The notes under the pieces are model-generated. The model was not told where the DNA came from, made no database searches, and saw only the letters and a list, made by a program, of their open reading frames with translations. Position numbers and translations under genes: made by a program. Source: Chitinophagaceae bacterium (lineage in GTDB: Bacteria; Bacteroidota; Bacteroidia; Chitinophagales; Chitinophagaceae). Taken from it: DNA of 64,000 nucleotides. This document shows, piece by piece, positions 53,103-61,874 of the stretch (within the stretch, counting starts at the first letter, position 1; each line of letters starts with the position of its first letter). The DNA is taken from assembly GCA_024508725.1 (NCBI GenBank), contig JANINS010000003.1, forward strand, positions 1,302,001 through 1,366,000. Reading direction: 5' to 3'.

Positions 53103-55190
53103 TTATAGATCCAATTCGAAAGCACCTTGTTCAGGTACTGAATAATGCCGCAAATGTAGGCTGTCGCAATCTTTTTTCCAGAGACGAATTTTCCAGAGAG
53201 GATTTGTTGCATCGAATATCACTAGTTTACAATCGTACTGTTGTAATAACTGGTTGATATAAAGCCTTGGATTTTTGGTAATGATGATCGCATCCGCTTT
53301 AACCTTGCTGATATTTTTTTGAGCTGAAAGTGGCTGATCGATGATGAGGATCTTTTTATTTTCGCTGGATATCGATCCGTTATCAATTGATAAAGATGAA
53401 AGTATTCCTTCGTCCATTCTGTTGAGTATCCTGGACGGCCTGAGATGAAAGTTTCTCAAAAAGCCATCTTCAAGAAGGATACTGTCACCAATAAAATTGA
53501 ACTTATCTCCTTCAACAACATCTATTGCAGTATGCTGCGGTACATTGTAAACGATGAGCTTTTGTTGCTGGTTAACTTTTATAATATCCAGACTTCGTAA
53601 ACCAAAGAATACTACGAGAAAAGCGCCTGCAGCAAACATCATCTGTTTGTTCTTTCGTAAAAGCCATATTGATGCTGAAATGATGGCAACGTAGAGAATA
53701 AAAGATTGTATAATGCTGATCTGTATTCCATCTGTTAATGCAAATGGAATGCGGTTGGTTCTTTCGATCAGCCAGTTCATCGTCCAAACCAATCCCTCTA
53801 CTACTTTACCCGTATATTCAGACAGGAGTGGAATGAATGAAACGATCAGTAATAAGAGTTCAGCAAACAAAATGATTCCCGAAAGCGGAACGATAAGAAT
53901 ATTAGTGAAAAGAAACAGGTTAGGGAATTGATGGAAATGATACAGGATTATTGGAATGGTAAGCACCTGTGCCGAAAGTGTAACGGCACACATGTTCCAG
54001 ATGTATCTCAAAGATTTGTTTTCGAAATAAAACCAATTGGTAACGTGTTTCGAAAATGCAACGATGCTTAATACGGCAGCAAAAGAAAGTTGAAATCCTA
54101 CATCCCACAAGTAAAACGGACTTATCAGCAGCATAATAAACGCCGATGCAGCAAGTGTGTTATAAATGTTTGTTCTTCTGCCAATCGTATCACCTATTAC
54201 AATACAAGTAAACATGATTGCGGATCGTAAGATCGATGGAACGCCACCTGCTATAAAAGTGAACATCCACAACACAAATAATATCACCAATGGTTGAATA
54301 AACCTGTTCCACTTTCTTCTTTTAAACAAACCGAATAATTGCTTTAAAGCCCAATAGATCATTCCAAGATGCAATCCACTAATGGCGATTATGTGAACTA
54401 CCCCGGTATTGCTGTATGATTGAACCAATTCCCTGTCAAGATCATCCCTGTAGCCGATCAGTAAAGCTTCTGCAACGGCAACTTCATCTTTGCCGCTGAT
54501 ATTCTTTCGTAAAACAGATAAAACCCATTCTCGTGTATTTATCAATATCTGTCTGAACCAATTCGCATTGGTTGTTTGCAGGATTTTATAATCCCCATTT
54601 TTAAGAAACACCTGGTGATGAATATCCTGGAATGCACAATAACGTTTGTAATCAAAACCTCCGGGATTTCCGGAATTGGTGATTGCTTGCAGCGGCTTGA
54701 TGATTAGAATTTGAGAACCGTATTTCAGGTTTGGTTTTGTACCGTCTTTTTGAAAATAGATCAGTATGTCACCTGAAACTTCAGATACATTAGTTTTCTT
54801 TATTACCTGATTAATCCTTGCTACAGCCTTATAAGATTTTGCTTTTGTAACCAGTGGCTCCTGGATGGTAACAATCACTGCATCGTTTTCTTTATAGCTT
54901 TTGCCGACCCAATCTTCCGCTTTTGAAATGTCTTTATAATTGGTGAGCAAACATCCTGCAGCAAAGAAAACGAGGTTTAAACCCAACCCATTGATCCAAC
55001 TAAAACGATACAACCTGGCCGAACTTTGATATCGCATTAATAACACCAATCCCAATCCTGTAAAAGCACAAACCCATATCATTCTATTATCCAGTTGTAA
55101 ATGAAACTGGATAATAATTCCGGCTATCAAAGGCACGAGAATCCGTAAAAAAGGGATGGATCTCCAGAAGTTTGCTTGGTAGGGCTGCAT
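53103..55190 (-). CDS. comEC: ComEC/Rec2 family DNA-uptake membrane protein
   Basis: This 695-residue inner-membrane channel protein has an N-terminal DUF4131 region and a Competence domain (VVHIIAISGLHLGMIYWALKQ; about ten helices). The C-terminal 170 residues are soluble and resemble a decayed metallo-beta-lactamase domain without the HxHxDH zinc motif. ComEC imports single-stranded DNA. With comF it points to natural competence capacity. It is 26 bases upstream of purH on the same strand. Confidence 0.92.
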   Translation of the reverse strand: MQPYQANFWRSIPFLRILVPLIAGIIIQFHLQLDNRMIWVCAFTGLGLVLLMRYQSSARLYRFSWINGLGLNLVFFAAGCLLTNYKDISKAEDWVGKSYKENDAVIVTIQEPLVTKAKSYKAVARINQVIKKTNVSEVSGDILIYFQKDGTKPNLKYGSQILIIKPLQAITNSGNPGGFDYKRYCAFQDIHHQVFLKNGDYKILQTTNANWFRQILINTREWVLSVLRKNISGKDEVAVAEALLIGYRDDLDRELVQSYSNTGVVHIIAISGLHLGMIYWALKQLFGLFKRRKWNRFIQPLVILFVLWMFTFIAGGVPSILRSAIMFTCIVIGDTIGRRTNIYNTLAASAFIMLLISPFYLWDVGFQLSFAAVLSIVAFSKHVTNWFYFENKSLRYIWNMCAVTLSAQVLTIPIILYHFHQFPNLFLFTNILIVPLSGIILFAELLLLIVSFIPLLSEYTGKVVEGLVWTMNWLIERTNRIPFALTDGIQISIIQSFILYVAIISASIWLLRKNKQMMFAAGAFLVVFFGLRSLDIIKVNQQQKLIVYNVPQHTAIDVVEGDKFNFIGDSILLEDGFLRNFHLRPSRILNRMDEGILSSLSIDNGSISSENKKILIIDQPLSAQKNISKVKADAIIITKNPRLYINQLLQQYDCKLVIFDATNPLWKIRLWKKDCDSLHLRHYSVPEQGAFELDL

Positions 55191-55265
55191 CTCTAAATTT
55201 AGTTTTTGCCTTTGAGCTTTACAATACGTGTGGGAAAATTGGTTTTTCCTTTATTCATTTTCTTG

Positions 55266-55273
55266 TACGTTTG
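55266..55273 (+). promoter_or_regulatory. -7 box TACGTTTG before the CarB-half gene
   Basis: A perfect TAnnTTTG lies 17 bases before the ATG at 55291 and inside the longer frame that begins with a GTG at 55228. It decides in favour of the ATG. Confidence 0.45.
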
Positions 55274-55290
55274 CGAAATCTTTCAAATTA

Positions 55291-56484
55291 ATGAGCCAAA
55301 CGCTATCTTCCAACGAGTCAATACCATCCAATAAGAAGAAAATCATTGTTTTAGGTAGTGGTCCTAACAGGATCGGACAGGGAATTGAGTTCGATTACTG
55401 CTGTGTTCACGGCTTACTTGCCATCAAAGAATGTGGTTACGAGGCGATAATGGTGAACTGTAATCCCGAAACTGTGAGTACCGATTTTGATATGGCCGAT
55501 AAACTCTATTTCGAACCGGTATTCTGGGAACATTTGTGGGAGATCGTAGAGCTGGAGCAACCAGAAGGTGTGATCGTTCAATTAGGTGGACAAACTGCTT
55601 TGAAGCTTGCAAAAAAACTTCATGCAAAAGGCATTAAGATCATTGGTACCAGCTTCGATAACATGGATATTGCTGAAGATCGTGGAAGATTCAGTGATCT
55701 GTTGAAAGACCTTGACATTCCTTATCCTCAATACGGAACAGCGTATACTGCTGATGAAGCGATAGAAGTTGCCAATAAAGTTGGATATCCGGTGCTGGTT
55801 CGTCCAAGTTATGTGTTAGGTGGACAGCGAATGAGGATTGTGATCAATGATGAGGAAGTAGAAAAAGCTGTGATCAGCTTATTGAAACACATTCCCGGCA
55901 ATAAGATACTGATCGATCATTTTCTTGACCGTTGCCAGGAAGCTGAAATTGATGCGATCTACGATGGCGAAACTTTCCATGTGATGGGAGTGATGGAACA
56001 TATTGAGCCGGCAGGAATTCACAGTGGTGATAGTAATGCCGTGCTTCCAGCTTTCAACCTTACGCCGTTAGTTGTAGAAACAATGGAGAAGTATGCTGAA
56101 AAGATCGCAAGGGCTTTAGATATTCGTGGACTGATCAATATTCAATTCGCCATTAAAGACGGGAAAGTTTATGTGATCGAGGCCAATCCAAGAGCTTCGA
56201 GAACAACTCCATTCATTGCAAAAGCGTATGGAATTCCATACCTGAATGTTGCTACTAAAGTGATGCTGGGTGCAGCAAAACTGAAAGATTTTACGTTTGA
56301 AAAGAAACTGAACGGCTATGCAATTAAAGAGCCCGTTTTCAGCTTTGAAAAGTTTCCTGGTGTAAACAAAGAGTTGGGTCCTGAGATGAAAAGCACAGGC
56401 GAAGCGATCAGGTTCATCAAAGACTTACACGATCCTTATTTCAGACAATTGTACAAGGAAAGAAGCATGCACCTGAGTAAGTAA
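55291..56484 (+). CDS. Carbamoyl-phosphate synthase large subunit, C-terminal half only
   Basis: This 397-residue protein starts MSQTLSSNESIPSNKKKII. It matches the second (carbamate-phosphorylating) half of CarB: VLGSGPNRIGQGIEFDYCCVH, RGRFSDLLKDLDIP, VLVRPSYVLGGQRM, ATP-grasp EIDAIYDG and IEANPRASRT. It ends LGPEMKSTGEAIRF followed by about 25 residues, so the oligomerisation region and the first half (and the MGS-like allosteric domain at the C-terminus) are absent. Full CarB is about 1070 residues. It may be a split CarB subunit whose partner lies elsewhere, or a paralogue. The divergent neighbour is comEC; the next gene is convergent by one base. Confidence 0.82.
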   Translation: MSQTLSSNESIPSNKKKIIVLGSGPNRIGQGIEFDYCCVHGLLAIKECGYEAIMVNCNPETVSTDFDMADKLYFEPVFWEHLWEIVELEQPEGVIVQLGGQTALKLAKKLHAKGIKIIGTSFDNMDIAEDRGRFSDLLKDLDIPYPQYGTAYTADEAIEVANKVGYPVLVRPSYVLGGQRMRIVINDEEVEKAVISLLKHIPGNKILIDHFLDRCQEAEIDAIYDGETFHVMGVMEHIEPAGIHSGDSNAVLPAFNLTPLVVETMEKYAEKIARALDIRGLINIQFAIKDGKVYVIEANPRASRTTPFIAKAYGIPYLNVATKVMLGAAKLKDFTFEKKLNGYAIKEPVFSFEKFPGVNKELGPEMKSTGEAIRFIKDLHDPYFRQLYKERSMHLSK

Positions 56485-58650
56485 TTACCTCAACAAAGTG
56501 ATACTTCCGGTTCGGCGATAGAATTCTTTATCGTAGTTGTTTTCCAGTTCCATGATCCAGTAATAAGTACCTGCAGGCAACGGATTTCCATTATTGTCTC
56601 CGTACCAATACTTCAATGGATCTTTTGTTTCGAAAACCACCTGTCCCCAACGATTGTATACTTTGAAGGTTTTAAAAGTTACATCACCTGCAATGTCAAT
56701 TCTAAAGCCATCGTTCACACCATCACCATTGGGCGAAAATGCATTTGGGTAACGGATATCAGGTTTCGGTGGAATTAAAATCGTGATGGCAACAGATCGG
56801 ATAGAAGAGCATCCTGAAGTATCAAGTGCTTTAACATAATAGGTGCCTGTTTTAGAAACAGCATTAGGTTTTGATAGTGCTTGGGTTGCAGCAGAATCCA
56901 GCCAAAAAGAAAAAGCATATCTTCTTGCAGAAGAAAGTAGTGCTTCGAGGTTGATCGTTAACGGAGCTGTTACTATAGCCGGAGGTAATATAGTGAAGCC
57001 CGGTTCTGGTTTAATGGTAACGTTTACCGGTTTAATGAACGAGCAACCGGAAACTGTAGTTCCTTTAACGTAATAAACACCGCTTGTAGTTATATTTTTT
57101 GGATCGGGAACAGGGATTGTTCCTGCATTATCCAGCCAATGTGTGAATTTAAATGAAGGCGAACTGCCACCGGTTGTTGCAGCATTGGTAAGATCAATTT
57201 TCGAGCAGTTGATCAGTGGGTTTGTCACCAGTTGGTCTGCCGTTAATATCTGAACATTTACTCTTGAAACAATCTTACAATTATCTCTTTGTGCCTGAAT
57301 GTAGTAATAACCGGTTTGATTGATGGCAGTGGGATTTGTTAAGAGTGTTCTTGCCTCGCTATCCCGCCAGTATGAATATGTAAAACGAGGATCGCTGCCT
57401 GCAGTAATTGCAGGAGATGTAATGTCAACGGTATTTGGAAAACAAGTTTCAGGTGGATCTTTAAGAATTAAACTGATATCCTTGAAACTGAGCACTGTTT
57501 TCTTTACCTCTGAACAGCCAACACTGTTCTCTGCTTTAATAAAGTAAACACCTTCACTCACAACATAATTAGGACTGGGAACATACTCAAGTGACGTGGA
57601 GTCGAGAAAATACGAGTATTGTAATCCTGGACTGCTTCCTGACGTTACAGAAGATGTAGTGAGATCTGCAGCATACCCGGTACAACCGATCACAGTATCT
57701 TTTAATTTAAAATCAAAGGCTTCATTAGATTTTTCAATCGTCGTATAAAGTGTATCCTGGCAACCTAATCCTGGATAAGGAACAATTTCAAGAGCGAACT
57801 TAGTACCTACCGGTGGTATGGGATCAAGTTTTAAAATATTACTGGTGCCTAACAATGTAGAGAAATCTGCCGAATACCATTTGTACTCTTTAAATCCGTA
57901 TGGAGCTGAAAGCGTAACTGCAGTAGCTCCATTGCAGTATACATTTCCGGTAATGGGTGATGAGCAATTTTCATTAACATCCAGATAAGCATAGCCAAAG
58001 TGTCCTCCTACCGAACAATCATTCACAGCAAATTCAATAGTGATCTGTTTGCCTGCACAATTCATGAGTTTTACTGTAACCGGAGACCATGGTTTGTACC
58101 ACACACCTTGCCCTGAAGTTGAGATCTGGAAGCCTGGCAAAGCTGAGGAAGCAACAAACTCAAATGAGCCGCATCCAAGATATTGGCCTTCTGTTTCATC
58201 AAATACCCTTGAAGTAAATCTGGGTTGTTCTGAAGCCGTATGTCCTGGGTTTTGAAAAACGATCGCATAGTTATAAATGATGCTATATTCGTTTTTGTTT
58301 GCTGGTACTGTAAAAGTATAACTTACTTTTTCGGCTTGTGCACCTGTTTGGTCATTACCTAGCCTGATCGAAAATCCGCTCCCATTTGGACAACTTATCG
58401 GGAATTTACCGTAAGGATCTAATGCAGGAGGATTAGAATTGTTTTGAATAATTGTGTGTCTTCCGTCTATCGGATTTCCCAGACCCACATTGATAGTGCC
58501 CCCCGATGTAATTTGACCTGCATAACATCTCCATTTGGCAAAACTGCCTGTTTCAAAACCAATATTTACAGGGCATGTACCCTGACCCTGGGTTGAAAAA
58601 GCCCAGCTGCATAAAATGCATCCTAATATGGTTCTGAAAAATCTTCTCAT
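56485..58650 (-). CDS. Secreted protein with gliding-associated (type IX type B) C-terminal domain
   Basis: This 721-residue protein has a signal peptide (MRRFFRTILGCILCSWAFSTQG). An N-terminal carbohydrate-binding-like jelly roll (GFETGSFAKWRCYAGQI) is followed by four or five Ig-like repeats with a C-x-K...Y-W-D-S pattern (each about 85 residues, ending GTYYVKA or GVYYVK). The C-terminus is a type IX type B tag (YPNAFSPNGDGVNDGF, YNRWGQVVFE). It is thus secreted by the type IX system and likely surface-exposed. The ligand is unknown. Confidence 0.9.
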   Translation of the reverse strand: MRRFFRTILGCILCSWAFSTQGQGTCPVNIGFETGSFAKWRCYAGQITSGGTINVGLGNPIDGRHTIIQNNSNPPALDPYGKFPISCPNGSGFSIRLGNDQTGAQAEKVSYTFTVPANKNEYSIIYNYAIVFQNPGHTASEQPRFTSRVFDETEGQYLGCGSFEFVASSALPGFQISTSGQGVWYKPWSPVTVKLMNCAGKQITIEFAVNDCSVGGHFGYAYLDVNENCSSPITGNVYCNGATAVTLSAPYGFKEYKWYSADFSTLLGTSNILKLDPIPPVGTKFALEIVPYPGLGCQDTLYTTIEKSNEAFDFKLKDTVIGCTGYAADLTTSSVTSGSSPGLQYSYFLDSTSLEYVPSPNYVVSEGVYFIKAENSVGCSEVKKTVLSFKDISLILKDPPETCFPNTVDITSPAITAGSDPRFTYSYWRDSEARTLLTNPTAINQTGYYYIQAQRDNCKIVSRVNVQILTADQLVTNPLINCSKIDLTNAATTGGSSPSFKFTHWLDNAGTIPVPDPKNITTSGVYYVKGTTVSGCSFIKPVNVTIKPEPGFTILPPAIVTAPLTINLEALLSSARRYAFSFWLDSAATQALSKPNAVSKTGTYYVKALDTSGCSSIRSVAITILIPPKPDIRYPNAFSPNGDGVNDGFRIDIAGDVTFKTFKVYNRWGQVVFETKDPLKYWYGDNNGNPLPAGTYYWIMELENNYDKEFYRRTGSITLLR

Positions 58651-58733
58651 CGGTTGGTTCGTGAATATAGACCCGTAGCCTGATACTTATGTTGCATGCT
58701 TGCTAAGCTGTCAAAAAAATGACAAGGAAAAAA

Positions 58734-59072
58734 TTATTCAGTCAAGCCACCATCTCTCCATTGTTTGAAAATATTGATGGTGCTATCACTCAGCCTTTCT
58801 CGTTTCATTGGCATGAAACCTCTGTCTCCAGGATGTTTTTCTATACGGCTGATAATATCATTAATATTTGATTTGACTGCGTCGTATGTATTCAAAGCCC
58901 TTGCCCTTCCTTTATCAGGAAAATGGCAGGGTGAGCAATTGCTTGAAATAATTGGTTGAATATTAGTAGCGTAGGTTATTGTTTGTGCTTTGGCTGCTTT
59001 TTTTGAAGAACTGCATTGCGTTAGAACAACTGCAAAAATTGCCAGGCAGCTAAGTAGGAGTACCTTTTTCAT
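58734..59072 (-). CDS. Cytochrome c-type lipoprotein
   Basis: This 112-residue lipoprotein has lipobox Cys20 (LTQCSSS) and one c-type heme site C46-x2-C49-H50 (NCSPCH) with Met87 or Met89 (GFMPMKRE) as the likely distal ligand. It is a small outer-face or periplasmic electron carrier. No terminal-oxidase genes are adjacent. Confidence 0.85.
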   Translation of the reverse strand: MKKVLLLSCLAIFAVVLTQCSSSKKAAKAQTITYATNIQPIISSNCSPCHFPDKGRARALNTYDAVKSNINDIISRIEKHPGDRGFMPMKRERLSDSTINIFKQWRDGGLTE

Positions 59073-59144
59073 TGAGTTGGTTTTAAGCTGATAAATATAG
59101 CTGAAACAAGCCCAACGAACAATCCGATTATGTGAATGGATAAA

Positions 59145-59570
59145 CTAACCTCTTTTCCAAACTTCTGTTCTTCCAAATAATGAAATACCAATATAGCCCC
59201 TCACTTTCAATGTGTTCTTATCGGGCATGGTTATTTTGCAGCTGTATTCTTTTCCGCTACTGGGGTCGTAAATTTCTCCATCGATCCATTCTCCATCATC
59301 GTAAGTAAAATCTTTTAATACAACAAGCCCTACAACAGGAACTTGTCTTTTTGCAGGATCCGGGTTATGCTTATCAGTTTTTGGTTTGCCATCTTTATTA
59401 GGCTCCTTCAACCAAATGATCTTGCCATAATACTTATTGCCGGATTTATATATCTGCACCTTTGCTTTATTCTCATTGGCAACCCAGGTACCTACAATAT
59501 CATCCGGATGGACTTTAGAAGCTATTGGGCTAAACAAAGCCGTTGCAAGTATCAGTGTAAAAATATTCAT
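59145..59570 (-). CDS. DUF2147 family secreted protein
   Basis: This 141-residue protein starts MNIFTLILATALFSPIAS (signal peptide). The mature domain has the DUF2147 pattern: IVGTWVANENKAKVQIYKSG, KIIWLKEPN, VPVVGLVVLKDF, DGEIYDPSSGKEYS and LKVRGYIGISLFGRTEVW. The function is unknown; it is a small beta-barrel, lipocalin-like. A longer frame from 59615 is less likely because it lacks signal character before this Met. Confidence 0.85.
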   Translation of the reverse strand: MNIFTLILATALFSPIASKVHPDDIVGTWVANENKAKVQIYKSGNKYYGKIIWLKEPNKDGKPKTDKHNPDPAKRQVPVVGLVVLKDFTYDDGEWIDGEIYDPSSGKEYSCKITMPDKNTLKVRGYIGISLFGRTEVWKRG

Positions 59571-59699
59571 GTAGCTTATTCTAAGGTATAAAAGCATAAA
59601 CAAATAAAGCACCAAAAGCAGCTGAAGATCGCAATTATCAGTTAATTAAATCTTTGAGGGAACGATCTTTGTGCATTCTCAAATTCTTAAATATCAGCT

Positions 59700-60707
59700 A
59701 TGGAAAAAAGACAACTTGGAACTTCATCCGTTATGGTAACACCTATGGCATTTGGAGCATGGGCAATTGGTGGATGGATGTGGGGTGGTGCAGAAGAAAC
59801 TGATGCGATCAAAGCAATACAGTCAGCATATGATTCAGGGATCACCACAATAGATACTGCACCGGTTTATGGTTTTGGTAGAAGTGAAGAACTGGTAGGA
59901 AAAGCAATGCAGGGAATATCACGTGATAAATATGAATTGTTAACCAAATTCGGGATGAACTGGGTAAGCGAAGAAGGTGAATTCTTTTTTGATTCAGTTG
60001 ATAATGATGGAAAGCCATTTAAGATGTACAAACTGGCCTCGAAAAAAAGAATCATTACTGAATGTGAAGACAGCTTACGTCGATTAAAGACAGATTATAT
60101 AGACCTATACCAGATACATTGGCCAGATGCAACAACTCCTTTACACGAAACATTTGAAGCCTTGCAACAATTGATCAAAGATGGAAAGATCAGGGCTGCC
60201 GGTGTATGCAATTATAATGTAGACCTTGTTGAGGAAGCTTCTAAAAGCATTCAATTGGCATCGAACCAGGTTCCTTATTCTATGGTGTTGCGAGACATTG
60301 AGAAAAATGTAATTCCGCAAGCGGTAGAGAAAAAGATGAGCATCATTGCTTACAGTCCGTTGCAGAGAGGATTGCTTACGGGAAAAATAAAACCCGGCCA
60401 TAAATTTGGTGAAGGTGATACACGAGAAGGCAATCGTTTTTATACTGATGAGAATATTCGCAGAACAAATGAATTACTCGACAAAATAAAACCAATTGCA
60501 GATAGTTACAATGCAACTTTAGCACAACTGGTGATCAATTGGACGATCAACAGACCGGGAATTACCTGTGCTTTGGTTGGTGCCAGGAATGCAGAACAGG
60601 TTTCAGATAACGTAAAAGCATTAAGCTTTACCTTAAGTGTAGATGAATTAAACGCCATTACCGCAGCTGCCGATGAGTTTGTGCCTGCAGAAAAATCTTC
60701 ACTTTAA
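59700..60707 (+). CDS. Aldo/keto reductase
   Basis: This 335-residue NADPH-dependent oxidoreductase has the (beta/alpha)8 layout and AKR tetrad: Asp (DTAPVYGFGRSE), Tyr in VYGFG, Lys (LTKFG) and His (YQIHWPD). NADPH-binding motifs GARNAEQVSDN appear at the C-terminus. It resembles AKR subfamilies acting on small aldehydes or sugars. It stands alone and is followed by a terminator. Confidence 0.92.
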   Translation: MEKRQLGTSSVMVTPMAFGAWAIGGWMWGGAEETDAIKAIQSAYDSGITTIDTAPVYGFGRSEELVGKAMQGISRDKYELLTKFGMNWVSEEGEFFFDSVDNDGKPFKMYKLASKKRIITECEDSLRRLKTDYIDLYQIHWPDATTPLHETFEALQQLIKDGKIRAAGVCNYNVDLVEEASKSIQLASNQVPYSMVLRDIEKNVIPQAVEKKMSIIAYSPLQRGLLTGKIKPGHKFGEGDTREGNRFYTDENIRRTNELLDKIKPIADSYNATLAQLVINWTINRPGITCALVGARNAEQVSDNVKALSFTLSVDELNAITAAADEFVPAEKSSL

Positions 60708-60729
60708 TTAAAGCATTTGTTTGCAATAG

Positions 60730-60762
60730 AAAAGCCGTCTTGATATAAGAGACGGCTTTTTT
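60730..60762 (+). terminator. Intrinsic terminator of the aldo/keto reductase gene
   Basis: The arms AAAAGCCGTCT (60730-60740) and AGACGGCTTTT (60750-60760) are perfect and are followed by TT. The A-run on the other side makes it usable in both directions. Confidence 0.9.
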
Positions 60763-60785
60763 GTTGAATAGCGATCTGAAACCTG

Positions 60786-60801
60786 AAGTGAGTGACACAA
60801 C
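60786..60801 (+). repeat. Dispersed intergenic repeat, copy 7 (variant)
   Basis: AAGTGAGTGACACAAC is the same variant core as copies 2 and 5, flanked here by ACCTG and CAGGT as an inverted pair. It lies between the aldo/keto reductase terminator and the acidic-protein gene. Confidence 0.6.
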
Positions 60802-60850
60802 AGGTGCTCAATAGCATGATGCAGCTTGCACAATATTTATTACAAGTTTA

Positions 60851-61444
60851 TTAAGGTGTTCCTTCAACGATATTATCATTCTCACCACCACCTAAACTAA
60901 AATATTGGTTCTCTTCATCTCCTTGTCCCATGGCATCACTTGCGGTATCATTTGGGTTTACATCCATATCTAAGTCAGAGCCACTTTCTGCCTGTCCGGC
61001 TCCAAAGCTTTCTTCATTTAAAGGTTCACCGTCCATGTCAGTATCATCAAGGCGAGCCTGTCTTAGTCTATCCTCATCTTGTGTAGGATAATACATATCA
61101 TCTTCCAGCATTTTTCGTTCTTCCGGTGTAACATCTGCTTCTGTACCCATTTCAATTCCAAGATCAGTGTCCATATCTGCATCTGTTGGTGTACTTGTTT
61201 CGCCTCTGTTGTTTTCTAATCCCGGATTTAAACGATGTGGTGTAGTTGCATTATGGAAATTAGGCAAGCTCTCGACATTTACATTTACTCTTTCCGCTTC
61301 ACTTCTGCCATCCATGATGTCTTCTGTTTTAGGATAATGCGGATATCCTGGAAAATCGTTGTCATTACGAGTCTCATCCATTCTTTTCGCAGGATTATTT
61401 TGAGATATTTTTTCCTGCTCAAGATTATTCATTCTATTTGCCAT
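60851..61444 (-). CDS. Acidic low-complexity hypothetical protein
   Basis: This 197-residue protein is rich in Asp, Glu, Asn and Gly (TDADMDTDLGIEMGTEADV, then DLDMDVNPNDTASD) and has no cysteine, signal peptide or membrane helix. The N-terminus has a basic/Asn-rich stretch (MANRMNNLEQEKISQNN). No domain was recognised; it is probably disordered. It could bind a basic partner. Confidence 0.6.
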   Translation of the reverse strand: MANRMNNLEQEKISQNNPAKRMDETRNDNDFPGYPHYPKTEDIMDGRSEAERVNVNVESLPNFHNATTPHRLNPGLENNRGETSTPTDADMDTDLGIEMGTEADVTPEERKMLEDDMYYPTQDEDRLRQARLDDTDMDGEPLNEESFGAGQAESGSDLDMDVNPNDTASDAMGQGDEENQYFSLGGGENDNIVEGTP

Positions 61445-61561
61445 GATTCTTTTTCTATAACAGCATTAAATCTTGTGCCGTAAAAAAGAAGATTTGTTAA
61501 ATGATCTTTGAGAAGGGCTCTTTAATGATGAGTGTATAAGCAGCAGTATAATCGCAAAAAC

Positions 61562-61569
61562 TATATTTG
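61562..61569 (+). promoter_or_regulatory. -7 box TATATTTG before the PqqD-like gene
   Basis: A perfect TAnnTTTG ends 17 bases before the ATG at 61587. No good -33 partner was seen. Confidence 0.4.
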
Positions 61570-61586
61570 CGACAAATCATTTTTGG

Positions 61587-61874
61587 ATGAGTAATATAAC
61601 AATTGAAACAATCGTAAGCAGGAGAAACGAAGGATTGCTTGTGAGTGAATTGAGTAATGAAATGGTGATGATGGATATTGAAAGCGGCAATTATATCGGG
61701 TTAAACGAAACCGGCCGTGTGATATGGGAAATGATCGAAGTGCCTGTAAAAGTCGATGAACTTGTACAACAGCTTATTTGTAAATACGACATTAGTTATG
61801 AAGTCTGCTGTAAAGACACATTAGAATGTCTCAATAAAATGAATGAGCAGAAGATCATCAGGCATTCAATTTAA
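61587..61874 (+). CDS. PqqD-like RiPP recognition protein (lasso B1 type)
   Basis: This 95-residue protein matches the PqqD fold found as the lasso B1 protein: a beta-hairpin VSELSNEMVMMDIESGNYIGLNETGRVIWEM in pieces, followed by a helix bundle (VDELVQQLICKYDISYEVC, CKDTLECLNKMNEQKII). B1 proteins bind the leader peptide and hand it to the B2 protease and the cyclase. The lasso locus at 4.9-7.4 kb lacks a B1, so this gene is the only candidate in the window. It overlaps the end of the convergent ABC transporter gene by 17 bases. Confidence 0.88.
   Translation: MSNITIETIVSRRNEGLLVSELSNEMVMMDIESGNYIGLNETGRVIWEMIEVPVKVDELVQQLICKYDISYEVCCKDTLECLNKMNEQKIIRHSI

Noticed and set aside
60851-61444. 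Acidic protein gene as a RiPP precursor for the nearby PqqD-like gene
   Set aside because: It has 197 residues, no leader motif W-x2-P, no Gly-first core and no modified-residue pattern; low-complexity acidity explains it.
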